Assembly (NCBI GenBank): GCA_041687295.1 | Contig: JAWLCG010000148.1 | Location: 1 to 11,109, forward strand | Reading direction: 5' to 3' | Source: JAWLCG01 sp041687295 | GTDB taxonomy: Bacteria; Planctomycetota; Phycisphaerae; SM23-33; FEN-1343 | Length of the DNA: 11,109 nucleotides | Part shown: positions 6,036 to 11,109 of the stretch, piece by piece | How positions within the stretch are numbered: position 1 is the first letter of the stretch | How the letters are laid out: each line of letters begins with the position of its first letter | Made by a program: the position numbers and the translations under genes | The notes under the pieces: generated by a model | What the model saw: the letters and a program-made list of their open reading frames with translations, nothing else | Told to the model about the DNA's origin: nothing | The model's database searches: none

Positions 6036-6063
6036 TTGCCTTTGGCCCGCCAGTCGCTACAGT
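6036..6063 (+). promoter_or_regulatory. Possible promoter of the sulfatase gene
   Basis: TTGCCT (6036-6041) and TACAGT (6058-6063) are 16 nt apart, each matching four of six consensus bases. The start would fall near 6070, giving a leader of about 47 nt with AAAGGA just before the ATG. It is weaker than the divergent promoter at 5888-5916, with which it shares the spacer. Confidence 0.35.
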
Positions 6064-6116
6064 GGCAGGCTGTCGGCCGCGGTAGGCCCCCCGACGTTCA
6101 GCCGAAAGGATACCCC

Positions 6117-7595
6117 ATGCCCCAGCGTCGTCCCAACGTCCTGCTGTTCTTCACCGACCAGCAGCGCCACGACACCATCGGCGGGCTGACCAACCCGGTC
6201 ATCCGCACACCCAACCTCCGCCGGCTCGCCCGCGAGGGCACCGCCTTCACCAGCGCCTACTCGCCGAGCCCGGTGTGCATCTCGGCCCGCTGCTCGATGA
6301 TCCACGGCCAGTACCCGCTGAACACCGGCTGCTACGAGAACACGCCCATGCCCACCGACGGGCGGCAGAGCTTCATGGGCGCCCTCACCGAGGCCGGCTA
6401 CCGCACGCACGGCATCGGCAAGTGCCACTTCAGCCCCGACCCCTGGGCGCTGCGCGGCTTCCAGAGCCGACAGGTCCAGGAGGAGATCGTCGGAGACCCC
6501 GACGTCGACGACTACCTCAAGGACCTCCACGGGGCCGGCTTTAAGCACGTGTGCGACCCGCACGGCATCCGCGGGGAGATGTACTACATCCCCCAGCCCG
6601 CGCAGATGCCCGCCCGGCTGCACCCGACGCACTGGATCGGCGATCAGGCCGTCAAGTTCGTCCAGGAGCAGGCCAAGACTGACCAGCCGTGGATGCTCTT
6701 CTCGAGCTTCATCCACCCGCACCCGCCGTTCGCGCCGCCGAACCCGTGGCACAAGCTCTACCGCAGCCCCCGCATGCCGCTGCCCAACCTGCCGCCGCAG
6801 TACGAAGCGCTGCACATCCACATCAACCGCCAGCAGAACCGCTACAAGTACCGCGACCAGGGCCTCGACCTGAACCTGATGCGGAACATGAAGGCCTACT
6901 ACTACGCCTGCATCTCGTTCATCGACTACCAAGTCGGCCGAGTGCTCGAGGCCCTGGAGCAGACGGGCCAGCTGGACAACACGCTGATCCTCTACACCAG
7001 CGATCACGGCGAGCACCTGGGCGACTACGGCTGCTTCGGCAAGCGGAGCTTCCACGACTCGGCCTCGCGCGTGCCGATGCTGGCGAGGCTGCCCGGCACG
7101 TTCGAGGCCGGGCGAGTCTGCGAGACGCCCGCCAGCCTGGTCGACATCGCCCCGACGGCCCTGGCGGCGGCCGGGGCCGCCATCAGCAGCCACAGCCTCG
7201 ACGGCGTGAACTTGGCCGACGTCGCCAGCGGCACCTGCGACCGCGAGATGGTCTTCGGCCAGCACCAGAACGGCCCCGGCGCCACCTACATGGCCGTGTC
7301 GCGCGAGTGGAAGTACTTCTACAACGCGCCGGAGAACAAGGAGATCCTCTTCGACCGCGTGGGCGACCCCCGCGAGACCCGCAACCAGGCCGGCCACGTC
7401 TTCAGCCGCCAGGCCCACAACGCCATGAAGCGGGCCCTGATCGACCACCTGCTCGCCGGCGGCGAGACGGGCGGCCTGGACAAGGGCGACTGGAAGGTCT
7501 TCCCGACGCAGCGCATTGCCGAGAACCCCGACGCCGGCCTGCTCGTCCAGGACCACCCCTGGGCCGACCAGCACATCCCGGGCTACTCGGACTGA
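6117..7595 (+). CDS. Sulfatase (alkaline phosphatase superfamily) with atypical active-site motif
   Basis: This 492-residue type I sulfatase would hydrolyse sulfate esters, probably on a carbohydrate. Metal ligands Asp14 and Gln15 lie in TDQQR. The residue normally oxidised to formylglycine is Cys54 in CISAR (54-58), which has Ser where the consensus C-x-P/A-x-R has Pro or Ala. Lys102 and His104 in GIGKCHF are family positions, and Asp296, His297 and Lys309 in SDHGEHLGDYGCFGK complete the metal and sulfate site. The protein begins directly with the first beta strand and has no signal peptide, so it seems cytoplasmic. The start is ATG at 6117 with AAAGGA 6 nt upstream; the frame is open further upstream, but this start aligns with the family's usual N-terminus. 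It precedes the GH2 gene by 154 bp in the same direction, suggesting joint use on a sulfated uronide. The exact substrate is unknown. Confidence 0.92.
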   Translation: MPQRRPNVLLFFTDQQRHDTIGGLTNPVIRTPNLRRLAREGTAFTSAYSPSPVCISARCSMIHGQYPLNTGCYENTPMPTDGRQSFMGALTEAGYRTHGIGKCHFSPDPWALRGFQSRQVQEEIVGDPDVDDYLKDLHGAGFKHVCDPHGIRGEMYYIPQPAQMPARLHPTHWIGDQAVKFVQEQAKTDQPWMLFSSFIHPHPPFAPPNPWHKLYRSPRMPLPNLPPQYEALHIHINRQQNRYKYRDQGLDLNLMRNMKAYYYACISFIDYQVGRVLEALEQTGQLDNTLILYTSDHGEHLGDYGCFGKRSFHDSASRVPMLARLPGTFEAGRVCETPASLVDIAPTALAAAGAAISSHSLDGVNLADVASGTCDREMVFGQHQNGPGATYMAVSREWKYFYNAPENKEILFDRVGDPRETRNQAGHVFSRQAHNAMKRALIDHLLAGGETGGLDKGDWKVFPTQRIAENPDAGLLVQDHPWADQHIPGYSD

Positions 7596-7597
7596 CG

Positions 7598-7674
7598 GCC
7601 CTGGGCTCTCTTCAGGCCGGTTCACCGGCCTTGGCCCCGCTCAGCGGGGTGTCGACCAGGGCTTGTAGCCCTGG
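7598..7674 (+). repeat. Array of three perfect hairpins between sulfatase and GH2 genes
   Basis: Three exact stems follow one another: GGCCGGT/ACCGGCC (7615-7630, 2-nt centre), CCCCGCT/AGCGGGG (7635-7649, 1-nt centre) and CCAGGGCT/AGCCCTGG (7656-7674, TGT loop). All three stems end T...A at the tip. In addition GCCCTGG at 7598-7604, three bases after the sulfatase stop, is complementary to CCAGGGC at 7656-7662 and could replace the third hairpin. The array could terminate, attenuate or protect the sulfatase mRNA, or be a cluster of intergenic palindromes. Confidence 0.7.
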
Positions 7675-7749
7675 GGACGGCGGGCGTGTGTCATCCTTGA
7701 CTGGACGATCCACTGCCGCTTCAGCCCCTGAACCCACAGGAGAGCACGC

Positions 7750-9447
7750 ATGCTCCGCACGTTTCGCGAACACGAAGTCCGCCCGGTCGAGTCGCTCGAC
7801 GGGCGGTGGGACTTTGTGACGGCCGAGGAGCGGACAGGCCGCGCAAAGCTGCCCCGCCGCTACGGGCGTTCGATCCAGGTGCCCAGCGTCTGGGAGATGC
7901 TGCCGGGCCTGGAGGCCTACCGCGGGCGGGCGTGGTTCCGCACGAGGGTCCGCGCCAAGAGCGGCCGGGCGCTGCGGCTGGTGTTCGGCGGGGTCTCGCA
8001 CACGGGCACCGTCTACCTCAATGGCCAGCCCGTCGCCAGCCATTACGACGCCTTCACGCCTTGGCAGGCCGTGGTCGCCGGCCTGGCCGAGGGCGAGCAC
8101 GAGCTGGTCGTCGAGGTGGACAACACCTTCGGGCCCCATTCGGCCCTGCACAAGGAAAACGACTACTACACCTACGGCGGCATCGCCCGGCCCGTCGTCG
8201 CCGAGCAGCTGAGCGAGGCGTACATCGACCTTCTGCACGCCCGGCCGCGCCGCCTGCGGGGGCGCTGGCAGCTCGACCTGCGCATCCGCCTGGCCAACTG
8301 GAGCGATCAACCCCAGCGGCGGCGCGTCCGGGTGCAGCTGGCAGAGGCGACCCACGACCTCGGCGAGGCGACGGTGCCGGCTGGAGGCCACGCCGAAATC
8401 GCCGCCACGCTCAAGGGCCTCGACCTGCCGGCGTGGTCGCTGGACGCGCCCGTTCTGCACACGCTGCGGGCGCAGCTGCTGGACGGCCCGGCCATCGTGG
8501 ATGACCAGATCGACCGCATCGGCCTGCGCGAGGTGAAGGTGCTGGGCCGAAAGCTGCTGCTCAACGGCCAGCCCATCCGCCTGCGGGGCTACAACCGCCA
8601 CGAGGACCATCCGCAGTTTGGCTGCGCCCTGCCGGTGGCGGCGATGGCCCACGACCTGGAACTCGTCCGCGACCTGGGCTGCAACTTCGTCCGCACCTGC
8701 CACTACCCCAACGACCAGCGCTTCCTCGACCTGTGCGACGAGCTGGGCCTGGCCGTCTGGGAGGAGTCGCACGCCCGCGGCGTGCCCTTCGACGCTCCCC
8801 GCTTCCGCGATCAGATCGCCGACTCGACCCGCGAGATGGTCCAGTGGCATTACAACCGCCCGTGCATCCTGATCTGGGGCTGCCTCAACGAGTGCGACTC
8901 GGCCAGCCAGCCGGGACGCGAGGAGCACCGCCGGGTCATCGAGCTGCTCCGCTCGCTGGACGACTCGCGGCCGGTAACCTTCGCGACCAACAAGGGCACG
9001 AAGGACCTGTGCCTCGACCTGGTCGACATCGTCTCGTTCAACTGCTACCCGGGCTGGTACGGCGGGGCGCCGGCGGACATCGAGCCGGCCCTGCGCGAGC
9101 TGCTGGCCTGGCTGGGCTCGGACGCCAGCGGCGGCAAGGGCAAGCCGGTCATCCTCAGCGAGTTCGGGGCCGGCGGCCTCTACGGCCACCGCCACCCCAA
9201 CCGCGCCCACTGGACTGAGCAGTACCAGTGCGACGTGCTCGACGAGTGCCTCCGCGTCTACCTGCACCACCGCGACCTGGTCGGGGCCGCCATCTGGCAG
9301 TTCGCCGACTGCCGCATCACCGACGGCCACTGGAAGACCCGTCCCCGCACGATGAACAACAAGGGCACCGTCGACGAATACCGCCGCCCCAAACTGGTCT
9401 ACGAAGTGGTCCGCCGCCGCATGCGCGAGGCCGCCGGCGGGGCATAG
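7750..9447 (+). CDS. Glycoside hydrolase family 2 enzyme, probable beta-glucuronidase
   Basis: The 565-residue protein has the GH2 layout: sugar-binding jelly roll (about 1-150, with the typical GVSHTGTVYLNG), an Ig-like beta domain (about 155-262) and a TIM barrel (about 265-560). The barrel carries VRTCHYPNDQRFLDLCDELG, acid/base Glu381 after Asn380 in GCLNECDS, and nucleophile Glu471 in ILSEFGAGG. Near the end, MNNKGTVDEYRRPK aligns with the GNKKGIFTRDRKPK region of E. coli GusA, so Asn536-x-Lys538 reproduces the Asn-x-Lys that binds the glucuronate carboxylate. That favours beta-glucuronidase over beta-galactosidase. No signal peptide is visible, so the enzyme seems intracellular. The start is ATG with AGGAGA 6 nt upstream; the stop is TAG. 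With the upstream sulfatase it suggests stepwise removal of sulfate and uronic acid from imported oligosaccharides. Galacturonidase activity cannot be excluded. Confidence 0.9.
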   Translation: MLRTFREHEVRPVESLDGRWDFVTAEERTGRAKLPRRYGRSIQVPSVWEMLPGLEAYRGRAWFRTRVRAKSGRALRLVFGGVSHTGTVYLNGQPVASHYDAFTPWQAVVAGLAEGEHELVVEVDNTFGPHSALHKENDYYTYGGIARPVVAEQLSEAYIDLLHARPRRLRGRWQLDLRIRLANWSDQPQRRRVRVQLAEATHDLGEATVPAGGHAEIAATLKGLDLPAWSLDAPVLHTLRAQLLDGPAIVDDQIDRIGLREVKVLGRKLLLNGQPIRLRGYNRHEDHPQFGCALPVAAMAHDLELVRDLGCNFVRTCHYPNDQRFLDLCDELGLAVWEESHARGVPFDAPRFRDQIADSTREMVQWHYNRPCILIWGCLNECDSASQPGREEHRRVIELLRSLDDSRPVTFATNKGTKDLCLDLVDIVSFNCYPGWYGGAPADIEPALRELLAWLGSDASGGKGKPVILSEFGAGGLYGHRHPNRAHWTEQYQCDVLDECLRVYLHHRDLVGAAIWQFADCRITDGHWKTRPRTMNNKGTVDEYRRPKLVYEVVRRRMREAAGGA

Positions 9448-9463
9448 GCCTCTGCGACGCGGA

Positions 9464-9489
9464 TGGGCGGGCCCGGCGCAGCCCGCCCA
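9464..9489. terminator. Stem-loop between the GH2 gene and tRNA-Ser, possibly bidirectional
   Basis: TGGGCGGGC (9464-9472) pairs perfectly with GCCCGCCCA (9481-9489) around an 8-nt loop. It lies 16 nt after the GH2 stop and 15 nt beyond the 3' end of the convergent tRNA gene, so it can serve both. No clear U tract is present on either side. Confidence 0.6.
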
Positions 9490-9504
9490 CGAAGAGCAGA
9501 CCAA

Positions 9505-9592
9505 CGGTGGGGGTGGGATTCGAACCCACGGGACGGGGGTACCGCCCACCGGTTTTCAAGACCGGCTCCTTAAGCCGCTCGGACACCCCACC
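9505..9592 (-). tRNA. tRNA-Ser (anticodon UGA)
   Basis: The minus strand folds as a class II tRNA of 88 nt. The acceptor is GGTGGGG with CCCCACC, followed by discriminator G. The D arm is TCCGAGCGGCTTAAGGA. The anticodon stem is CCGGT/ACCGG with loop CTTGAAA, placing anticodon TGA at 9558-9556. There is a long serine-type variable arm and a T arm with GGTTCGAATCC. No CCA follows the discriminator base, so the tail must be added by tRNA nucleotidyltransferase. It would read UCA codons and, by wobble, other UCN codons. Confidence 0.97.
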
Positions 9593-9603
9593 GGCTGAGT
9601 CGC

Positions 9604-9632
9604 ATTGTCCCGATTTGGGCCGGGCGTGTAAA
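9604..9632 (-). promoter_or_regulatory. Promoter of tRNA-Ser
   Basis: On the minus strand TTTACA (9632-9627, five of six) and GACAAT (9609-9604, four of six) are spaced by exactly 17 nt. Transcription would start near 9597, about five bases before the mature tRNA 5' end. Confidence 0.65.
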
Positions 9633-9642
9633 GACCGATTGC

Positions 9643-9665
9643 GCCTGCGGGTCCGCAAGGCAGGC
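9643..9665. repeat. Small hairpin upstream of tRNA-Ser promoter
   Basis: GCCTGC (9643-9648) pairs with GCAGGC (9660-9665). An alternative inner stem, TGCGG/CCGCA (9646-9650 with 9653-9657), competes with it. It lies just upstream of the tRNA -35 box. Confidence 0.4.
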
Positions 9666-9674
9666 TCGGACCAA

Positions 9675-9698
9675 GCCCACGGAATGCCTTTCGTGGGC
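9675..9698 (-). repeat. Copy B of the interspersed hairpin repeat (inverted relative to 2209-2236)
   Basis: GCCCACGGAA (9675-9684) pairs with TTTCGTGGGC (9689-9698) with one G-U pair and loop TGCC. Its reverse complement differs from copy A at one position in the 24-base core and keeps the TTGG flank, so the two loci are copies of one mobile or recurrent element in opposite orientation. Confidence 0.75.
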
Positions 9699-9750
9699 AT
9701 CCTGGACGGGCCTTTCATCCTCCGGCCAACGCACCCGCACGTCCGACGGG

Positions 9751-9770
9751 CAAACGGTCCATACCGTTTG
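9751..9770. repeat. CAAACGGT/ACCGTTTG palindrome
   Basis: CAAACGGT (9751-9758) and ACCGTTTG (9763-9770) form a perfect 8-bp stem around CCAT. GGG before and CCC after can extend it with one bulged A. It is more AT-rich than the neighbouring hairpins and has no partner copy in this window. Confidence 0.5.
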
Positions 9771-9804
9771 ACCCACCCAATCTGAGGGCAGCCTTGGCCC
9801 GGGC

Positions 9805-9882
9805 GAAGGTGGGGCTGCGCCCCAGCCTACGAAGATGGCCTGCGCCGTAGGCTGGAGCGCAGCAAAGCGAAGCCCCACCTTC
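9805..9882. repeat. Large inverted pair of GTAGG-headed repeats
   Basis: The left arm 9805-9831 starts GAAGGTGGGGCTGCGC and ends CCCAGCCTACG. The right arm 9846-9882 reads CGTAGGCTGGAGCGCAGC, then an extra segment, then AGCCCCACCTTC. The arms share 12 bp at the outside and 10 bp at the inside; the left arm lacks about ten bases of the centre. The order (GTAGG head, stem, GAGCG-type centre, stem) matches the 577-650 pair, so these look like divergent members of one family, again arranged head to head. Confidence 0.75.
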
Positions 9883-9993
9883 TCGGGTGCCCCCCCAGCC
9901 CGCGAACGGCCGGTTACGATCGCGACGGCCCATCCGCCTCCGATTGCCGCTGGCTATGGCACGCGTCATGGGGGCCTGCCGGAATGGCGTAGA

Positions 9994-10033
9994 GGGGGGC
10001 GGTTGGGGGCGGGCCTGGCAGGTGAACGGGGGG
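9994..10033 (+). other. G-rich stretch with four G runs, possible G-quadruplex
   Basis: Runs of G occur at 9994-9999 (six), 10005-10009 (five), 10011-10013 (three) and 10028-10033 (six). The first three are closely spaced; the last loop is 14 nt, longer than the usual limit of about seven. Folding is possible but uncertain. Confidence 0.3.
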
Positions 10034-10109
10034 ACTGTCGAATACGTATTAAGGACTTACAGGCAGTGGCATGAGTGTTGCATTTCAGTGGAGGGAGCGC
10101 CCCGGGCGG

Positions 10110-10136
10110 CTTGTGGGGCGTGGCCGTCTTCCATTG
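10110..10136 (+). promoter_or_regulatory. Weak heat-shock-like (sigma-32-type) promoter candidate for clpB
   Basis: CTTGTGG (10110-10116) and TTCCATTG (10129-10136) are spaced by 12 nt. They keep the CTTG and CCAT cores of the sigma-32 consensus CTTGAAA/CCCCATnT but miss several other bases. Position before a clpB gene makes it worth noting. No CIRCE operator (TTAGCACTC with its inverted partner) is present. Confidence 0.25.
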
Positions 10137-10149
10137 ATACGCAAGAGCC

Positions 10150-10167
10150 CGGCCGCCTGCGCGGCCG
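10150..10167 (+). promoter_or_regulatory. GC-only hairpin in the clpB leader
   Basis: CGGCCGC (10150-10156) pairs perfectly with GCGGCCG (10161-10167) around CTGC. It ends 16 nt before the AGGAG ribosome site at 10184-10188. It could be a terminator of upstream transcription or a leader structure; the ribosome site itself is not inside the stem. Confidence 0.45.
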
Positions 10168-10197
10168 CCGGGGTGGATAGATCAGGAGCAGGCAACG

Positions 10198-11109
10198 ATG
10201 CGAATGGACAAGCTGACAGTCAAGGCGCAGGAGGCCCTGCAGGCCGGCCAGCAACTGGCGGCCGAGCGGGGCCATGCGCAGGTCGAGCCGCTGCACCTGC
10301 TGGCGGCGATGCTGGAGCAGGAGGGCGGCATCGTCGGGCCGCTGCTGGAGAAGGTGGGCCTGCCGGTCAGCCGTCTGGGCGGGGTGGTGCAGAGCGAGCT
10401 GGGCCGGCTGCCCACGCAGTCGACCCAGGCGGGCCTGCAAATGGACCCGGCCCTGAACGAGGTCCTGCTGGCCGCCTTCCGCCAGGCCGACAAGCTAAAG
10501 GACGAGTACGTCTCGACCGAGCACCTGCTGCTGGCCCTGCTGGAGGTCAACAGCACCGCCAAGCAGGTCCTGACGACGCTGGGCGTCAAGGCCCAGACCG
10601 TCCTGGCGGCCATGAAGGACCTCCGCGGCTCCCAGCGGGTGACCGACCAGAACCCCGAGGACAAGTACCAGGCCCTGCAGCGCTACGGGCGCGACCTGGT
10701 GGAGATGGCCCGCCAAGGCAAGCTCGACCCGGTGATCGGGCGCGACGAGGAGATCCGCCGCTGCATGCAGGTCCTCAGCCGGCGGACGAAGAACAACCCC
10801 GTCCTCATCGGCGCGCCGGGCGTGGGCAAGACGGCCATCGTCGAGGGCCTCGCCCAGCGGATCGTCAACGGCGACGTGCCGACCGGCCTGGCCGGCAAGA
10901 CGATCGTCGCGCTGGACATGGGCGCCCTGCTGGCTGGGGCCAAGTTCCGCGGCGAGTTCGAGGACCGCCTCAAGGCCGTCATCTCCGAGGTCACCGCCAG
11001 CGACGGCCAAATCATCCTGTTCATCGACGAGCTGCACACCGTCGTCGGGGCCGGGGCGGCCGAGGGCGCCATCAGCGCGGGCAACCTCATCAAGCCCGCC
11101 CTGAGCCGC
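10198..11109 (+). CDS. clpB: ATP-dependent disaggregase ClpB, N-terminal part, cut by window edge
   Basis: The 304 visible residues match ClpB, the hexameric AAA+ chaperone that, with DnaK, pulls proteins out of aggregates in the cytoplasm. Residues about 1-145 are the Clp N domain, with two repeats (PLHLLAAML at 31-39 and EHLLLALLE at 108-116). AAA-1 follows: Walker A GAPGVGKT at 205-212 and Walker B ILFIDE at 273-278. The pore-loop segment AGAKFRGEFE has Phe250 where most ClpB proteins have Tyr. A link region with DKYQALQRYGRDL (155-167) is typical of ClpB rather than ClpA. The start is ATG at 10198 with AGGAG 9 nt upstream; a second ATG two codons later is less well spaced. The middle domain and AAA-2 lie beyond the right edge. 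Regulation by heat stress is likely from the family, but only a weak promoter candidate is visible. Confidence 0.95.
   Translation, partial: MRMDKLTVKAQEALQAGQQLAAERGHAQVEPLHLLAAMLEQEGGIVGPLLEKVGLPVSRLGGVVQSELGRLPTQSTQAGLQMDPALNEVLLAAFRQADKLKDEYVSTEHLLLALLEVNSTAKQVLTTLGVKAQTVLAAMKDLRGSQRVTDQNPEDKYQALQRYGRDLVEMARQGKLDPVIGRDEEIRRCMQVLSRRTKNNPVLIGAPGVGKTAIVEGLAQRIVNGDVPTGLAGKTIVALDMGALLAGAKFRGEFEDRLKAVISEVTASDGQIILFIDELHTVVGAGAAEGAISAGNLIKPALSR

Larger units (their letters stand above)
9593..10197. other. 605-bp spacer without a supported gene, dense in palindromes
   Basis: Between tRNA-Ser and clpB no reading frame shows a family motif, a good ribosome site or codon bias. The region holds the tRNA promoter, a GCCTGC/GCAGGC hairpin at 9643-9665, interspersed repeat copy B at 9675-9698, a CAAACGGT palindrome at 9751-9770, the large inverted repeat pair at 9805-9882, a G-rich stretch at 9994-10033, a 10-bp palindrome AATACGTATT at 10041-10050 and the clpB leader. 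A small RNA could lie at about 9960-10060, but I could not fit a known family. Confidence 0.6.

Noticed and set aside
4409..6085. 558-codon frame antisense to the dockerin protein
   Set aside because: The minus-strand gene has a signal peptide, catalytic motifs, dockerin and PEP-CTERM tail; the antisense product has none.
5910..6116. 69-codon upstream extension of the sulfatase frame
   Set aside because: Ser/Arg/Pro-rich sequence without a ribosome site; ATG 6117 has AAAGGA and matches the family N-terminus.
6057..7625. 522-codon frame antisense to the sulfatase
   Set aside because: It is a shadow; the product is Val/Ala/Leu/Asp-rich with no motif.
7697..7702. TTGACT as a -35 box for the GH2 gene
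   Set aside because: No acceptable -10 box is found at 16-18 nt; the gene may be co-transcribed with the sulfatase.
7612..9549. 645-codon frame antisense to the GH2 gene
   Set aside because: It is a shadow that also runs into the tRNA-Ser gene, whose sequence would be translated.
9570..9878. Small minus-strand frames over the tRNA and repeats
   Set aside because: They read through tRNA-Ser, its promoter and interspersed repeats, and have no ribosome site or family match.
9970..10025. SRP RNA (4.5S-like) candidate because of a GGAA near a G-rich helix
   Set aside because: The conserved domain IV internal loops could not be aligned.
10041..10050. AATACGTATT palindrome as an operator
   Set aside because: Only 10 bp, single copy and not positioned against a convincing promoter; noted in the spacer description only.

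Overview
This window is high in G+C (about two thirds by eye) and holds seven protein genes, two of them cut by the window edges, plus one tRNA. The gene mix points to the phylum Planctomycetota, probably Phycisphaerae or a relative. It includes a Gfo/Idh/MocA oxidoreductase, a sulfatase next to a GH2 glycosidase, and a secreted protein ending in a dockerin and a PEP-CTERM signal. It also has a tRNA without an encoded CCA and spacers full of palindromic repeats. This lineage call is inference from content; no rRNA or marker tree is available here.

Layout, left to right. 1-531 (-): the N-terminal part of L-aspartate oxidase (NadB). 794-2095 (+): a Gfo/Idh/MocA oxidoreductase with a histone-H1-like Lys/Ala tail. 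2096-2427: a convergent spacer with a terminator, a perfect 12-bp palindrome, an 8-bp tandem array and an interspersed repeat that supplies the stop codon of the next gene. 2428-3429 (-): tRNA-dihydrouridine synthase. 3686-5836 (-): a secreted protein with a C39-like cysteine protease domain, a beta-rich middle, a dockerin and a PEP-CTERM tail. 6117-7595 (+): a sulfatase with an unusual Cys-Ile-Ser-Ala-Arg active-site motif. 7750-9447 (+): a GH2 enzyme with the Asn-x-Lys signature of beta-glucuronidases. 9505-9592 (-): tRNA-Ser(UGA). 9593-10197: a 605-bp spacer rich in palindromes. 10198-11109 (+): the N-terminal third of ClpB.

How the genes work together. The sulfatase and the GH2 enzyme lie in the same direction, 154 bp apart. 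Both appear to lack signal peptides, which fits intracellular removal of sulfate and then a uronic acid from imported oligosaccharides. The divergent secreted protease-like protein may act at the cell surface. NadB, Dus, tRNA-Ser and ClpB are housekeeping genes.

The most interesting signals are these: the H1-like tail on a sugar-dehydrogenase-like enzyme; the atypical sulfatase motif; a run of three perfect hairpins between sulfatase and GH2 with a competing long-range pairing; inverted pairs of one GTAGG-headed repeat family (BIME-like); and two housekeeping genes whose -10 boxes lie only 9-10 nt before the ATG, suggesting leaderless mRNAs. I see no CRISPR array, transposase, phage gene or clear defence system.
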